From contig CM070873.1 of NCBI GenBank assembly GCA_036365515.1, forward strand, positions 259,629,575 through 259,693,574: a stretch of DNA of 64,000 nt, given 5' to 3'. This DNA comes from Torymus aiolomorphi (taxonomy: Eukaryota; Arthropoda; Insecta; Hymenoptera; Torymidae). Below the pieces are notes generated by a model, which did no database searches, was not told the DNA's origin, and saw only the letters and a program-made list of their open reading frames with translations. Made by a program: the position numbers and the translations under genes. Of this stretch, positions 45,857 to 55,224 are shown piece after piece (the stretch's first letter is position 1; each line of letters begins with the position of its first letter).

Positions 45857-47814
45857 AAAAGAAAGAAAGAACACCTAAAAGAAAGAAAGAAGGGATGGTG
45901 GGGCCCCCTCCGTCGCCCCCTACCAGTGAGGTACAGCCTGCCCGGATCACCGTCCAGGAGCCCCTTATGTAGAAATTAATCCACGTAGGAGGAGCCTGGG
46001 CGATTCCAGTTACCTCTCCTTAAAGAAGGAAATCAAAAAGAGGAAGTTGTGCGTTACCCTGTGACGGCATTTCCACACTATCAGAAGTTATAGAGCAAAA
46101 ACGGTTGTATGGCTGGACTACTATGTGGAGTGTAGAATGGGGAAAAACCTCGCTAGGAGTAAAAACCCATTTATCTTAAGTTAGTTGTTGAGACGCGTAG
46201 AATGACTTTATTAGACAGAAAAAATAGATGAGTAATTTATATAGGTAGGTAAAGGTGATATGCGGCAGAAATGTGTGTCCAAGCTGGACTTGCGTTTTGT
46301 TTATTAATAAGTCGCGGGAAGTTACGTTCATAGTTAGTGTTGGTGTTGTAATTATGTTGTTGTGTTGGTGTTGTAATTATGTTGTTGTGTTGGTGTTGTA
46401 ATTATGTTGTTGTGTTTGTTGTTGTTTTTGTGGCGGTTGTTGTCTGGGCGCATGAATTTTTACCTGTTGTGTAGGTTTAGCGTTTGTTTGTTTTTGTGAC
46501 CTGATTTTGATTAGGTCGTGTTGTCTTTTATATCTTGGGCATCCCTGGTAGTTTGCCGTGTGGTTTCCTCCACAGTTAGCGCATTTTAGGTTGTTTGTTT
46601 TATCCGAGAAATCTAATTTGCATTCAGTTAGATTTGTGGATTTCTCCACATTTAACGCATTTGGGAAACATGTGGCAGAATTTAGATACGTGATTAAATT
46701 CCTGGCAGTTGAAGCATTGCACAGGTTTGTTAGGTTTGTTGTACTTTTCAAGTTTTATTTTAAAATAATTAATCGATTTTACTTCGTTCAAAAGCTTTAG
46801 GTTTTCATCATTAGTTATGGTTAATAAGAAAAGAGGGAGCGGCGTGGCTGTTCTTCCACTTCTTCTTTTCATCTGTGCAACGCCCTCAATCTTCAGTCCT
46901 AATTCAATCAATTCTTTCTTGATTTCATCCGTTTCTGTGTACGAGGGGAGACCTCTTATCACAATTTTCGCAGGGGGGGGGGATGGAATCAGCAGGTCGT
47001 CTCAGGGAGAATTGAAAATTTGCTTCCTCAAGACCCTTGAGTAACAACCGATAGTCGTCAAGTGTACTAACCCCAACTGACATGTGGGTGCTGTCAATAG
47101 TTTGAACCATCGGTGGAAACTTAAGTTTCCTGAGAATAACTTTAAGCATCTTGTAGGGGAAGTTTAGTTCGTCCACTTTGACTGTCACTGGTTTGATGTT
47201 TTGTTTTTTAGGTTTAGGGTCTGTCACGTTGTTTGTCTGTGTGTCGTTTGTATTTAGGCACCCGGTTGGTACCGTTTTTTCTGTATTGTCATTGGCAAGC
47301 GCCTCAAAGTAATTTTTAGTTTTATTAGAAAGGGTCACGTTAGATGGTTGTGTGTTGATCTTACTAGTGCTGGTTTTGGTGCTGCTGCTGGTCCTTGTTG
47401 AGGTCCTGGCCTTTGTCGAGGTCCTGGCCTTCTTCCTCTTGGTTGATGATACGACGTTGAATCCATCATCACTATTATCGGGGTTCACTCGCTTAGGGTG
47501 GTGTGGCGTTGAACCATCCGACTGGTCCATTTTGTCCGATGTGCGTGACATGGTGACCTTGGAGGTCACCTCTCCTAGGTCCGCTCTCTGGTGGCTGCTG
47601 TTGTTGTCGAACTTGTAGTTTGGAAGGATGCGGTGAATAACACAATACTGTGTTCAGCCGTGTGATTGCCCTTAGAAGGGCAGGTGATCAAATTGATTCT
47701 CTGATGCACTATCACAATCACTATCACTCACTGATGAAAACTATCGCGATACTACGATGCTCACTGCGATCTTGACGCGACGACTGTCAGAGATAGAATC
47801 CGATGCGTTCTATC
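45857..47814 (-). mobile_element. jockey-type non-LTR element with ORF1 but no RT (copy 1)
   Basis: TCATTTGAAC flanks it on both sides (45847-45856 and 47815-47824). The minus strand shows a 5' untranslated part (47570-47814), a broken ORF1 (46377-47569) and a 3' untranslated part related to copy 2, ending in TTTC repeats. The RT gene is absent, so the copy is internally deleted. A ~27-bp minisatellite (about 46338-46420, GTGTTGGTGTTGTAATTATG repeated) lies at the end of ORF1. Confidence 0.75.
46377..47569 (-). pseudogene. retrotransposon ORF1 (Gag-like) with zinc knuckles, frameshifted
   Basis: The start at 47569 gives MTSKVTMSRTSDKMDQSDGS, followed by a Ser/Thr/Lys-rich N-terminal region. 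A PRE_C2HC-like domain begins IRGLPSYTETDEIKKELI. CCHC-type knuckles follow (CFNCQEFNHVSKFC, CVKCGEIH, CANCGGNHTANYQGC), then a Gln/Asn-rich tail. Gag-type ORF1 proteins of jockey elements package the RNA. Two breaks are visible: one at a run of about ten G/C residues (46972-46982) and one near 46640 inside the knuckle region. The homopolymer break could be a sequencing error; the missing RT is not. Confidence 0.8.
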
Positions 47815-47824
47815 TCATTTGAAC

Positions 47825-48178
47825 AGTTGACTTACATGGCTTATATACTCTCGGCCATCCAGTGTATCTACAGAAAGCACTACCGGAGCGCCGCATAGCG
47901 GTGACAAAGGGCAACTTATGATAGGCGGCGCTAGATCAGCAAGCTTCGGCTATTTATCCGCTATGTGGCGCTCCAGTAGTGCTTTCTGTGGATATACTGG
48001 ATGGCCAAGAGTATATAAGCCGTGTCAGTCTACCGTTCAAATGACTGTTTACGAAGAGTCCGAATTACAAGGCTTGCCTTGTTTTTGATAGCCCCTTTAC
48101 AATGGGGTCTGAAAATTTTTCGCCATATCTGCGTTAAATAAATTAATTTTGTTTTAAGGATTTATTTTAAAACATATA
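47825..48178. mobile_element. foldback element remainder with strong hairpin
   Basis: Positions 47825-48034 fold back on themselves: TTACATGGCTTATATACTCT pairs with AGAGTATATAAGCC, and CAGAAAGCACTACCGGAGCG pairs with the matching segment at 47968-47990. The outer part continues as the arm complementary to 44152-44299. The retrotransposons inserted between the outer arm and the inner hairpin. Confidence 0.8.
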
Positions 48179-48740
48179 AGGTAATGGAGGCAGTACTGGG
48201 ACAAAACCTATTTTGGGACCAGAAGTGGGACAGCAGTAAAAAACTACGATGAACGGTTAATGTGATAAAAGCATTACTTCATTAGTATTCTTTATGATGT
48301 TAGCTACGTAGTCACTTCATTATTGTGTTGATTTACTTCTTAAACTAATGTATAACAAGATTCAAACTTTTTGAGGTTATGTTTGAGCTGTACGCATAGC
48401 GAAAACTTTATCCCACTATAGGTACCTCTTAATTCCCATATCGTAGTAGTGGGACACGTTTAAAAAGTATTGTCCCACTACTGCGTCAAATGGGCGTCCC
48501 ACTACCGGTTATAAATAAGTTACCGTGTCCCACTACACTAGTCGATAGTTATTTTCTTTTAATGAGATTCTTTTAATACACCAACAACGGAAGAAAGCAT
48601 CTTTTTTTCTTAAAATAAACCTTGAGACACGAGCTACCTGCTGAGGTAATTAGTTTTTATGTATTGTGCTTAGTTTTGGCAATAGAAAAGATTATAAAAA
48701 AAGTATGGTCAAAACTGTCCCACTACTACTTACTTTACCT
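48179..48740. mobile_element. TA-flanked MITE, 562 bp, rich in TCCCACTAC motifs
   Basis: The ends AGGTAATGG...GTACTGGGACA and TGTCCCACTAC...TTTACCT are imperfect inverted repeats, flanked by TA (48177-48178 and 48741-48742). The related foldback arm at 44151-44172 has the uninterrupted site ATTTCTATTATATGTTTTAA and serves as an empty-site control. Internally, TCCCACTA and TGGGAC recur in both orientations. Probably non-autonomous and mobilised by a Tc1/mariner-type enzyme (inferred from the TA duplication). Confidence 0.85.
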
Positions 48741-48751
48741 TAATAGAAATA

Positions 48752-48905
48752 ATTTAAATTATTAGATTTATTATTTGATGGGACATGTTATTTGTCATGT
48801 GATTTATCACATGATTTATCATATGATTTGTCATATGACAAATTATAAGATGATTTTCTCGAAAACATCTCATGATTTATCATATATGACAAATTATATG
48901 ATAAA
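48752..48905. repeat. right copy of the inverted CATATG-rich repeat
   Basis: Positions 48757-48873 are the reverse complement of 42008-42138 (TTATTTGATGGGACATG, TTATCACATGATTTATCATA, GATGATTTTCTCGAAAA). A handful of differences is visible, such as TCATATATGAC at ~48885. Confidence 0.75.
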
Positions 48906-48913
48906 AGTAGATA

Positions 48914-48962
48914 GGCTATGCTGGTTCTGGACCACCACGTGGTGGTCTAGAACCAGCATAGC
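48914..48962. repeat. 49-bp near-perfect palindrome centred on CACGTG
   Basis: GCTATGCTGGTTCTGGACCA reads into CCACGTGGTGG and out again as the complement, with one mismatched pair. It is the first, inverted half-unit of the 74-bp tandem repeat that follows. Confidence 0.85.
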
Positions 48963-49320
48963 TTTTTTGGGATCCCCTCTCCTCCCCTCTCCCCCTCCCA
49001 CCATTTCAGGGCGTGGTGGTCCAGAACCAGCATAGCTTTTTTGGGATCCCCTCTCCTCCCCTCTCCCCCTCCCACCATTTCAGGGCGTGGTGGTCTAGAA
49101 CCAGCATAGCTTTTTTGGGATCCCCTCTCCTCCCCTCTCCCCCTCCCACCATTTCACGACCTGTTTGATGCAGAACCAGCATAGGGTTTCTGGATCACCC
49201 GCAATTGTACGGGGCACCAATAACCCATAACAAGTCGTGACTTGTTGATCCAGAACCCGCCTAGGGTTTTTGGGCCACCCGCAATTGTACGGAGGTGACA
49301 ATAACCCATAACATGCGGGC
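48941..49320. repeat. tandem 74-80-bp repeats
   Basis: Three units of exactly 74 bp start near 48946, 49020 and 49094 (AGAACCAGCATAGC, TTTTTTGGGATCCCCTCTCC, CCTCCCACCATTTCAGGGCG). They are followed by two diverged units (starting ~49172 and ~49251) with CACCCGCAATTGTACGG and AATAACCCATAAC. The polypyrimidine middle part is C-rich. Confidence 0.9.
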
Positions 49321-49735
49321 ACCTTGCTGTCGGCGGGTGACAGCCCGCGACCAGACGACTGCGCACATCGGCTGCGCAGCGGCGGGCGGTCAGCGGCGGG
49401 CGGTGAGCGGCCAGCCTGCTACTGCAAACAGGCAGCGGTCGGCGGCGGGCGGCTTGCTGCTTATCAGCTGCTGCTTTCGGCCACGCGGTATGAGGCAACA
49501 ACCTGCAGTACGCGATAAGCTAAAAACACTCACCTCGACGTCCTCAGCATCCAATTTCTCCACGTCGTCCAACAGCGATGGCTTCCACGATTTCTCCACA
49601 TCGTCTAACGGTGATTGCTTCCACGTTTTCTCCACGTCGTCCATGGGGGAGCGCCCCGCCGACAGCGACAGCCTGCTGCGCACCGGCAGCGGCCCGCAGC
49701 GGGCGGTCGGCGGCCTGCTGCTTGTTAATATATAT
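49321..49735. other. GC-rich block with 36-bp repeats
   Basis: The block is rich in GGCGGGCGG and CAGCGGCGGG motifs. At 49556-49645 a 36-bp unit (TTCTCCAC(G/A)TCGTC(C/T)AACRG...) occurs two and a half times; on the minus strand it would encode a 12-residue repeat around DDVEKSWK. Open frames exist on both strands because of composition. No known protein is recognised. Confidence 0.6.
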
Positions 49736-49905
49736 TATTTAAAAAATGCAAAATTTAAAAAGGTAATAAAATAAAAATATTACGCTCCGTTTTCAATTAT
49801 ATTGCGAAAGTATAGTATTAATTTTACATTAAAAACTTTATACGGTAATATACATTCTACTATTACATTCTACATTTTACGGTAGTATATATTCTACTTC
49901 TTCTA
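49736..49905. other. AT-rich spacer left of the palindrome
   Basis: Contains TACGGTANTATA(C/T)ATTCTAC repeated twice (about 49842-49900). No gene. The left arm of the large palindrome can be followed to at least 49906, where the window's right edge runs out, so the true arm end may lie in or beyond this spacer. Confidence 0.5.
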
Positions 49906-50109
49906 CCTCGTTTACTGAGTATAGTCCGTGAACAATCGTAATGAATAATATATTATTGGTGAATTGGAAGGAAAAAGGAAACGGAAGAGTGAGTGAGAGG
50001 TTTTAAATAAAAACACAATTATTCTCGCGATAAAGAAGGAAACCCTTGCTGCGGCGTAAAAACCCTCACGGAATAGAGGGAAAAGCCGAAGCAAGCGTGA
50101 TGATTTTAT

Positions 50110-50763
50110 TTGTCTAAAGGAAAGTTACAATGGGAAAGAAAAGAAAGAGTAATCACGCACGCAAATCGCAAGGCAAATTTGCCACGCCTATCGCAGAGAG
50201 CTCTCTTACCTCGTTGGCCTCATGGCCCGCCAAATTCGCAACGCTCGAGTCCGCCTGTTGAAGACGTCGATGAGCCGAACGCCTGCCGCAGCGTGCACCC
50301 GCTCGCTGTGGTCACGCCGGGAACGGGGATCGCAGAGATGGCCCTCAGCCGTCACCAAGCGCGCCTCGACGTCTCGGGGGAACCAACGCTTGGTGCCGAG
50401 CAACAAAAGCGTTGCCGCGTGCTGCGATCGCCCCGGGAAGGGTCACGCCGTCGAGCGCACGTGGACACGCTTCCCACAAATACAGTCTCTAACGCAACGT
50501 ACACTCCCACAGGCACACACGAAGTCGCGGTTCCTACTTTCACGTTCACACCCACGAAACTAAAGATTCGCTCTAAAAGGAGCGGGAGTCTCGGGTTTAC
50601 TTTTCCGCATGTAGAAAACGCAATGATCCTCCAGCACGTCTTGACACATCGGCGAATCGATTACGAGTGCGCGAGCTCGCGCGCGCGGGTCCGTTTACCC
50701 CCAAAATTATCGATGGTGACGCGCGCGACGCGGTGTTGGCGCGCGAGGTCGCGCGCATTTTAA
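50110..50763 (+). CDS. possible ORF in the GC-rich outer part of the left arm
   Basis: The 217-residue frame is Arg/Pro/Ser-rich with no recognised domain. It lies in CpG-rich sequence where several frames are open on both strands, and it runs against the direction of all other genes of the arm. The mirror copy (63143-63796) differs by two substitutions, both changing amino acids, which gives no sign of protein-level constraint. It may simply be an open frame in a GC-rich subterminal region. Unrecognised; weakly supported. Confidence 0.2.
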   Translation: MSKGKLQWERKERVITHANRKANLPRLSQRALLPRWPHGPPNSQRSSPPVEDVDEPNACRSVHPLAVVTPGTGIAEMALSRHQARLDVSGEPTLGAEQQKRCRVLRSPREGSRRRAHVDTLPTNTVSNATYTPTGTHEVAVPTFTFTPTKLKIRSKRSGSLGFTFPHVENAMILQHVLTHRRIDYECASSRARVRLPPKLSMVTRATRCWRARSRAF

Positions 50764-50777
50764 ATTCGCTGCTTGCG

Positions 50778-51264
50778 TTAATAGCTCGGCACAAGTAAAA
50801 ATGACGCGAACAGTCCGTGATACTCAAAGTCACCTCCTACTTGTGCATTTTTATTCACCTCGGGTTCTTGCTGTTGCTGGTGCTGCGGCTGTTGCTGCTG
50901 CATCGCGTTGAAGCATGATGCGTGCTTTCGAGATTGGGCGCATACCCCACACAACCACATGTTACACCCTTCGCCACACACAATTTTTTTGTTTTTTAAT
51001 TAGTACTTTAGCACATACTAAACATTTTGCCACTATGTTAGTCTTATTATAATTTGATGGACCACCAGCATCAGCAGGATTACTGAGTGTTGAAGCGTGC
51101 GCAATCTCTTTTCGCACGCCTTCCAGTAGTAGAACTTCGCACGCTATTCTGTTTTGGAGCACCGTAATTTCGTGTTGTTTATGTAAAATGGAAAAATGTA
51201 TTGCCTCTTCTTTTTCTTTAAAATATCTATTAAGTCTGTTACTGCAGACGCTTTCTGCACCCAT
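50778..51264 (-). pseudogene. Cys-rich zinc-ribbon-like protein, left arm, frameshifted
   Basis: Two overlapping minus-strand frames form one protein. The first (from 51264) has a coiled-coil-like helix (KQHEITVLQNRIACEVLLLE) and ends with a CLVC pair. The second holds CGEGCNMWLCGVC and HASCF, then a Gln-rich tail. The cysteines (CX2C, CX3C, CX2C, HX2C) look like a zinc-binding module. The transition near 50985 is one base out of frame and is identical in the other arm. The left arm has an additional one-A loss near 51213 that changes its N-terminus. Family and function unknown; nucleic-acid binding is a guess from the cysteines. Confidence 0.5.
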
Positions 51265-51289
51265 GTCATCTTGACTGTGGGTCTTTGAT

Positions 51290-52000
51290 GAATGCTGACT
51301 TGAACAGAGTGTACCCCTGGTGTTTAACCTTTGGTAAAAATGTAGCGCGATAGCGAGCGGAGACAGTGTCAGATTTTAGGTCCAGCGCGATGCCTGCCCA
51401 CATCCTTATCGCTTTTTCCATAACAAAAGCGCGCATCAATAGGCAGTGTAAGAGAATACACCAAAAGCGCTCCGTCTGAACTAATCTCCTCACGTTATAT
51501 CAATTTCGTTTTATAATTCAAACAAGTGCGGAGGATATTTTTTTTTTTCGCGATAATGCGTAACGTGTACGATAGGGTATTAGTTACATACATATATATC
51601 TTTATCTGAACCTTCTATAAAAATTTATCGCTATGTGCAATATGAAAACCCTGCCTCGTGTGCTTCTCATGTTTTATTATTTCGTCGAAACATAACGGTT
51701 TCCTGTCCTTACGCTGTGTACTTTGAGCGATGAATGAGAATAGCGAATGCCCGAGTTATTTGAATTATATTTTGTCTAGAGGTAATATCCGTAAGCATTA
51801 TCAAATAAAAATATAGCGCGATAGCGAGCGGAGACGGTGTCAGATGCACGATTTCGGGTCCAGCGCGATACATGGCCACAGCCTTATCGTTTTTGCCATT
51901 ATAAAAGCCCGCATCAATAGGGTGTGTAAGAGAATACACCAAAAGCGCACCGCCTAAATGAATCTGCTCACGTTATATCAGTTTCGTCTTATAATTTAAA
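51290..52000. repeat. duplicated ~480-bp intergenic unit, left arm
   Basis: Two copies share GAGAATACACCAAAAGCGC, ATAAAAAT/TAGCGCGATAGCGAGCGGAGAC, GGTCCAGCGCGAT and CTCACGTTATATCA(A/G)TTTCGT. They begin near 51302 and 51790. Frames 51266-51493 and 51709-51942 are the two copies read the same way and are not supported as genes. The mirror lies at 61910-62610. Confidence 0.7.
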
Positions 52001-52049
52001 CACGTGCGCAGGATGTTTTTTCACGATAGTACGTTACGGTTCGTCGTCA

Positions 52050-52515
52050 TCTTTATTTCGTATTCGTTACTGTTTAAGCTCACGTCATTTCAACGTACTT
52101 TTTTATCGCGAATACAAAACGGGAAGTGAGGTTACGTTACATTCAAGGATTTCTTTCATCATAATCTTTCTCCGAAACCATTATTTTTATCTCGTATTCG
52201 CGTTACTCTCTAAGCTCACGTCATTCCAACGTACTTTTTTATCGCGAATACGAAACGGAAAGTGACGTTATGTTACATTCATCGATTTCTTTCTCGGAAA
52301 CCGTTATTTTTTATCTCGTATTCGTTACTCTCTAAGCGCACGTCATCCCAACGTACTTTTTTATCGCGAATACGAAACGGAAAGTGGGGTTATGTTACAT
52401 CCATCGATTTCTTTCTCGGAAACCGTTATTTTTATCGTGTATTCGTTACTCTCTAAGCTCACGTCATTCCAACGTACTTTTTTATCGCGAATACGAAAGG
52501 GTAGTAAGGTTATTG
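52050..52515. repeat. iterated ~122-136-bp repeats with TATTCGCGATA core, left arm
   Basis: Four tandem units carry TCTCTAAGC(T/G)CACGTCAT(T/C)CC, AACGTACTTTTTTATCGCGA, ATACGAAACGG and TTTCTCGGAAACCGTTATTT. The CG-containing core is nearly palindromic (TCGTATTCGCGATA / TATCGCGAATACGA). Related units reappear at 54255-54520 between other genes of the arm, so this is a dispersed intergenic iteron of the element. Confidence 0.8.
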
Positions 52516-52519
52516 TTTT

Positions 52520-53015
52520 TAAATATTCAAACATAATCGATTTTGACGCTTTATTGTGAGGATAGTTCACTTTTTTAAGAGAGAAGAATATATATATATA
52601 TATATAATTATAAGAAATTAATATAACCACAAAATTTAATAAAAAATGTTTATAAAAATTTTTTGGAATTATTAATAAAAATTTACAACATCATTAGACT
52701 CGTAAGATGTTCTCGCAAGAGAATCAAAAGTCGCTTATTTTTCGATATACTTAACGCGTGCTACAGAGTTTACAACTTATTCATTGAGCATTCTTTTTTA
52801 GGATGAATTTGCAAATTACCACTACTATAATTTTATTATTATCAATTGCACGATATATAAAAATAAAAAAGAGCAAATAAAAAGGCAAATTTACGAATTT
52901 TTATAAGAGAGGATTGGAGGATAGGTGGTAAAATAAAAAAGATAGTCGGTGTTTAATTAAAAGTTTTGAACATATATTTGTGAAAGCATACAAATAATAT
53001 TTTACAAAAAATTAT
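52520..53015. other. AT-rich intergenic region, left arm
   Basis: Downstream of the Pro/Ala-rich gene. Contains an AT dinucleotide run (about 52587-52606, TATATATATATATATATA). No gene. Mirror of about 60890-61385. Confidence 0.55.
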
Positions 53016-53020
53016 ACAAA

Positions 53021-54061
53021 TTAATTTGCGAACATATAATCGTACAAATCATTAGCCAAGTTGAATAAGCCAAATGCATGAAATTCCATGAGAAAAATGT
53101 CGTACAATTCTTCACTCATATTACCGAATTCCATGTGCAACTTTGCTCTATTATTAATTTCATTTTTACGCAATACATAATACTGTTTAAACGCAGCAAT
53201 GTCTTTCAAAATATTTTTCGCTTTTTCGGTGCTTTCTTTCTTTAACTCATCTTTTAAAAAGTCGAATATGTTATCCATACCTCGATTTATAAATCCGGCA
53301 CTATCTTCTAAACGTTTTAACCTCGCATCGACACATTCGCGCACTTCACGCAGTCCGCTCAAAGTAGCCTGTTGCATGACAATTCCGGGTGGACTCTCAT
53401 ATTTTCTTTTCTTCTGCGGTGTCTCGTACTGTGAAGAACTGTCTGGAAACTGCGTCTCCTCGTCTATTGGTTGGCCATCGGGAAAGTCTCTGACGAGTTT
53501 CTGTGTCAGTACACAGGGTCTCTCGTCGATAAGGATGGACCTCACACCGTATGCCGTGGTAAAATTGATGCCGTGGGTTGGAAGATATATTTTTGTAGGT
53601 TTACCAAAGTCTTTGTAAAATGTGAAGGAATCTAGCAGATATCCCATCATCGCATCCATTTGATCGACGATCAGCTCCCAACTATTTTTTTCGAGAGTTA
53701 CGTACTTTGCAGGAGCCCCCGTACTACAGAGTTTCACTACAGCTCTATAAAATCCAGCGTGGTGTTCCAATCCGACAGCGACTCTTTTGGAATGTGATTT
53801 ATTGATAGCATAGGTTGTAGATAGAAAGAGATTTGGTAGATCCATGTTTTTATTAACTCGCGGTCTTACTGCTGGCGGAGGTAGCGGTGGCGCTGTTGAT
53901 GGTGGAGGTAGTGGTGGCGGAGTTACCGACGCTGCTTCTGCTGCTGGAGCTGCTGCTGATGCAGGAGGCACTGCTGATGCTTCGTTATTGTCCATTTTTA
54001 AAGCAATATTACTTAGAGATTGTACGGAGACTGGAATATCCACGTGGGAGCGTACTCTCAA
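53021..54061 (-). CDS. Pro/Ala-rich protein of unknown function, left arm, open
   Basis: The frame is 346 codons. The likely start is the internal Met at about 53995 (MDNNEASAVPPAS), giving ~324 residues, because the upstream part overlaps a promoter-like region. After an Ala/Pro-rich leader (TPPPLPPPSTAPPLPPP) comes a compact region with PNLFLSTTYAINKSHSKR and VGLEHHAGFYRAVVKL. A basic patch (PQKKRKYE) could be a nuclear signal, and a C-terminal helical stretch (DARLKRLEDSAGFINRG, LKDELKKESTEKAKNIL) precedes FGLFNLANDLYDYMFAN. No known family is recognised. Position beside protease and probable capsid genes suggests a virion or regulatory protein. This copy is uninterrupted. Confidence 0.6.
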   Translation of the reverse strand: MRVRSHVDIPVSVQSLSNIALKMDNNEASAVPPASAAAPAAEAASVTPPPLPPPSTAPPLPPPAVRPRVNKNMDLPNLFLSTTYAINKSHSKRVAVGLEHHAGFYRAVVKLCSTGAPAKYVTLEKNSWELIVDQMDAMMGYLLDSFTFYKDFGKPTKIYLPTHGINFTTAYGVRSILIDERPCVLTQKLVRDFPDGQPIDEETQFPDSSSQYETPQKKRKYESPPGIVMQQATLSGLREVRECVDARLKRLEDSAGFINRGMDNIFDFLKDELKKESTEKAKNILKDIAAFKQYYVLRKNEINNRAKLHMEFGNMSEELYDIFLMEFHAFGLFNLANDLYDYMFAN

Positions 54062-54129
54062 ATGGAATGGCTACTCGTGACTGAAGGATGACATGTCGGG
54101 CTCCAGCATTTACACGGTTATCCCCACCA

Positions 54130-54810
54130 CCCTACTCTGTTTTTCCCCCCCCTAATGGACGACGAGTTCGTTACGTCTCAACCAATCAGCGAACAGGGCG
54201 ATGACGTAGTAATATAAAGAATTCAAGCAAGGCAATGAATGTAACATAACCTTATTCACCGTTTCGTATTCGCGATAAAAAAGTACGTTGAAATGACGCA
54301 TGCTTTGAACAGTGACCGATACGATGTAACATAACCTATTGCGATAAAGAAAGTTCGTTGGAATCACGTTGGCTTAGAGAGCAATGCAAACGAGATAAAA
54401 ATAACGGTTTCCGAGAAATTATTATATATATCCTAACCTTACTTTTTGCATAACCTTTCGCGTCGTATTCGCGATAAAGAAATTACGTTGGAATCACGTA
54501 GGGTTAGAGATAAAAATAAGAAAGATCGATAATTTCTTGTAAGTATGCATGGGGAATTAGGTAGGTAAGGATGTGAATAAAAGTCTAACACTAAATGTAA
54601 ATTTTTACTAATACATTTTTATTTTACGAGTATCTTACAAAAGTATACATATTTCACTCTTACATCTAAGATTACAAAAAAAAATTTATAATTTTGCGTT
54701 ACATGTCTGATCACTCTGCCCATTTCCCAATGAAGTCTCTCTCGGAAGAAAACGATTCCGGTAAGGATTTCTCTCTTTCTTGATTGCTTTGTGAAATAAC
54801 TTTGTAAAAT
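54130..54810. other. intergenic region with TATTCGCGATA repeats, left arm
   Basis: Lies between the Pro/Ala-rich gene and the protease. Two to three diverged iteron units sit at about 54260-54520. Downstream, AT-rich sequence with AATAAAAATG-type strings near 54610-54670 may hold transcript ends. A run of eight C at about 54146 is five in the other arm. Confidence 0.55.
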
Positions 54811-54817
54811 TTAGCAG

Positions 54818-55224
54818 CTATGTCATCGTTTCTGCGTGTATTATATGAAAAGTGCGACAAAACGCGCGTAAAGAACTACCACTACACATATGATGCAAAA
54901 ACATAATGCAATATTCACCGCACACTTTTGAATCAAAACTTTGTAATAGTTTCTTGTTCCACTGGAAACGCACGCAGTTCCTTCGTAAGCGATCGAGATG
55001 GTGTGATGAGGTGGGGGCGAGCCCGTAACTGTCGAAATATACTCCGTATCCATTTTTATCTATGTAAATGGCAATCCAATGCGATCCTGGTTTATTTGCT
55101 GTATCGAGATTGGTTATGATGGCCACAGGTGGACTTAAAATTTTGGAATGTGATCAGCAGCATACACACGTATTGTATTCGCTCTTAGTGCACGTATCGC
55201 ATGGATTATTGTTCTCGTGTCCAT
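54818..55224 (-). pseudogene. adenain/Ulp1-like cysteine protease, left arm, frameshifted
   Basis: The frame from 55126 carries the catalytic landmarks GSHWIAIYID (His), YFDSYG (Asp), the Gln in the RFQWNKKLL region, and CGEYCIMFLHH (nucleophilic Cys). One A is missing from a run near 55142 relative to the right arm, which puts the N-terminal ~30 residues out of frame. All active-site residues remain. Proteases of this type mature capsids in adenoviruses and are encoded by Maverick/Polinton elements. The gene would start near 55224 by comparison with the right copy. Confidence 0.7.

Noticed and set aside
46558..47618. Plus-strand frames opposite the retrotransposon ORF1
   Set aside because: Shadows of the minus-strand Gag-like gene.
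49295..49774. 159-aa frame and its minus-strand counterpart in the GC-rich block
   Set aside because: Open on both strands through base composition, includes 36-bp repeats and has no known domain.
51266..51942. Two similar 75-77-aa frames (and mirrors at 61964-62639)
   Set aside because: They are the same reading of a duplicated intergenic unit; no motif and no conserved start.
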